Below are positions 6,476-7,172 of a DNA stretch of 7,172 nucleotides, piece by piece; the stretch's first letter is position 1, and each line of letters starts with the position of its first letter. Position numbers and translations under genes: made by a program. Origin of the DNA: Bradymonadales bacterium (GTDB lineage: Bacteria; Myxococcota; Bradymonadia; REDH01). Under the pieces are notes generated by a model. That model did not search any database, was not told the origin of the DNA, and was given only the letters and a program-made list of their open reading frames with translations. The stretch spans positions 1 to 7,172 of the forward strand of contig CANKLS010000059.1 in the NCBI GenBank assembly GCA_947483645.1, in the 5' to 3' direction.

Positions 6476-7144
6476 ATGCGTAAACTCAGCCTAAGCGTGA
6501 TGGTTGCGGGTCTCACGATGCTGCTGGTCTCCTCTGCAGAGGCCGGCGATCTTCGGAAGGCCCCCATCTCGGTCATTCAAGACAAGCCGGTTCTCAAGCA
6601 GGGCCGGTTCTGGCTCGCGCCGGAGACCGGTACGACGGTCAGCGACCCGCTGCTGATGCAGTTTGAACTGGGCGCCGCGCTCACCTACTTCGCCAGCGAG
6701 CGCCACGCCTTTTCGCTCCGCTGGGAGCAGTTCGACCTGGGTCCAGGCCTCGGTGGCACGACCAAGGCCTATGACAGTTCGGCCGACGCGCTCAAGGTGG
6801 TCTCCGACGTCGCGCCGCTCGATTGGTATGCGGCAGCCGGCTACTCCTACGCCCCCTCCTACGGCAAGGTGTCGCTCTTCGGTCACTACATCGGTTACTA
6901 CGATGTCTATACCGCCGCCGGTCTGGGCGCGGTGCATGCCTATGGCGAGACGACGCCGGCCATCGACCTCGGCACGGGCGCCCGTATCTTCCTCAACCGC
7001 TACATCGGTCTCGACCTCAACCTGCGCGACCGGCTTCAGTATCGCGAAATCGCCTCTGGAGAGCCTGCCTTCGTGCAGACGCTCTCGCTCGGCCTCGGCG
7101 TCGGCATCTTCCTCACCCCACAGCCCACGCCGGGAGCGGAGTAA
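6476..7144 (+). CDS. Outer-membrane beta-barrel domain protein, TIGR04565-like
   Basis: This encodes a 222-residue exported protein. MRKLSLSV followed by a hydrophobic stretch and AEA|GD gives a standard signal peptide cleaved after residue 23. The mature part alternates polar and hydrophobic residues in aromatic- and glycine-rich strands typical of a small beta-barrel. ISVIQDKPVLKQGRF (31-45), a following DP, DW (116-117) and YAPSYGKVSLFG (125-136) closely resemble the pattern I recall for the myxobacterial outer-membrane barrel family (VIQ.KP.L..GRF near the start, PxYGK in the middle). The last strand LGLGVGIFL is followed by a short Pro-rich tail rather than the usual terminal aromatic residue. 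Members sit in the outer membrane; their role is mostly unknown, and I assign none. It has its own likely promoter and is followed after 3 nt by another gene, so it probably heads an operon. Confidence 0.82.
   Translation: MRKLSLSVMVAGLTMLLVSSAEAGDLRKAPISVIQDKPVLKQGRFWLAPETGTTVSDPLLMQFELGAALTYFASERHAFSLRWEQFDLGPGLGGTTKAYDSSADALKVVSDVAPLDWYAAAGYSYAPSYGKVSLFGHYIGYYDVYTAAGLGAVHAYGETTPAIDLGTGARIFLNRYIGLDLNLRDRLQYREIASGEPAFVQTLSLGLGVGIFLTPQPTPGAE
7138..7141 (+). promoter_or_regulatory. Ribosome binding site of the downstream gene
   Basis: GGAG ends just before the TAA of the barrel gene and lies 6 nt before ATG 7148. A second GGAG is at 7133-7136. This placement inside the end of the upstream gene suggests translational coupling. 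Confidence 0.6.
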
Positions 7145-7147
7145 CCC

Positions 7148-7172
7148 ATGCGCTCCATCCTCACCAAAGTCC
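7148..7172 (+). CDS. Start of a downstream gene, cut by the window edge
   Basis: ATG at 7148 opens MRSILTKV before the sequence ends, 3 nt after the stop of the barrel gene. The well-spaced GGAG at 7138-7141 supports it as a real start. The basic residue followed by hydrophobic residues could be the beginning of a signal peptide, which would fit a second envelope protein, but eight codons are too few to identify it. Confidence 0.55.

Noticed and set aside
1..7172. CRISPR array, tRNA, rRNA, insertion sequence or prophage
   Set aside because: No spaced direct repeats, cloverleaf with GTTCGA-type arm, transposase or integrase frame was seen on either strand.

Overview
The window is a GC-rich stretch of a Gram-negative bacterial chromosome holding four complete protein genes and the first codons of a fifth. 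Several features point to the Myxococcota/deltaproteobacterial side of the tree: a Hanks-type Ser/Thr kinase, an SMC with the wording typical of that group, an FtsY with an N-terminal membrane anchor, and an outer-membrane beta-barrel protein resembling the myxobacterial barrel family (TIGR04565-like). This placement is inferred from protein style; no rRNA or other marker is present.

Layout. Positions 1-203 are non-coding as far as I can tell: a GC-rich left edge, an AT-rich patch with three small perfect inverted repeats, and a strong hairpin that probably ends the kinase transcript. A soluble Ser/Thr protein kinase lies on the minus strand (204-1205). After a 181-bp divergent promoter region, the plus strand carries smc (1387-4890), ftsY (5012-6355), a small beta-barrel outer-membrane protein (6476-7144) and, 3 nt after its stop, the start of another gene (7148 onward, cut by the window edge).

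How the genes relate. SMC (chromosome condensation and segregation) next to FtsY (signal recognition particle receptor) is a recurring bacterial neighbourhood. The 121-nt gap between them contains no convincing complete promoter or terminator, so ftsY may be read through from smc. The barrel gene has its own likely promoter and probably forms an operon with the next gene. The kinase is divergent from smc; any functional link between them is speculation.

The most interesting non-coding observation is a shared promoter architecture. The upstream regions of the kinase, smc and the barrel gene each contain TTGCC(C/A), an 18-nt spacer and TAGNC, the latter two with an extended -10 TG. A weaker match sits at the left edge. 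This looks like the local housekeeping promoter form. I found no mobile element, CRISPR array, RNA gene or clearly undescribed system; most of the window is ordinary core-genome content.
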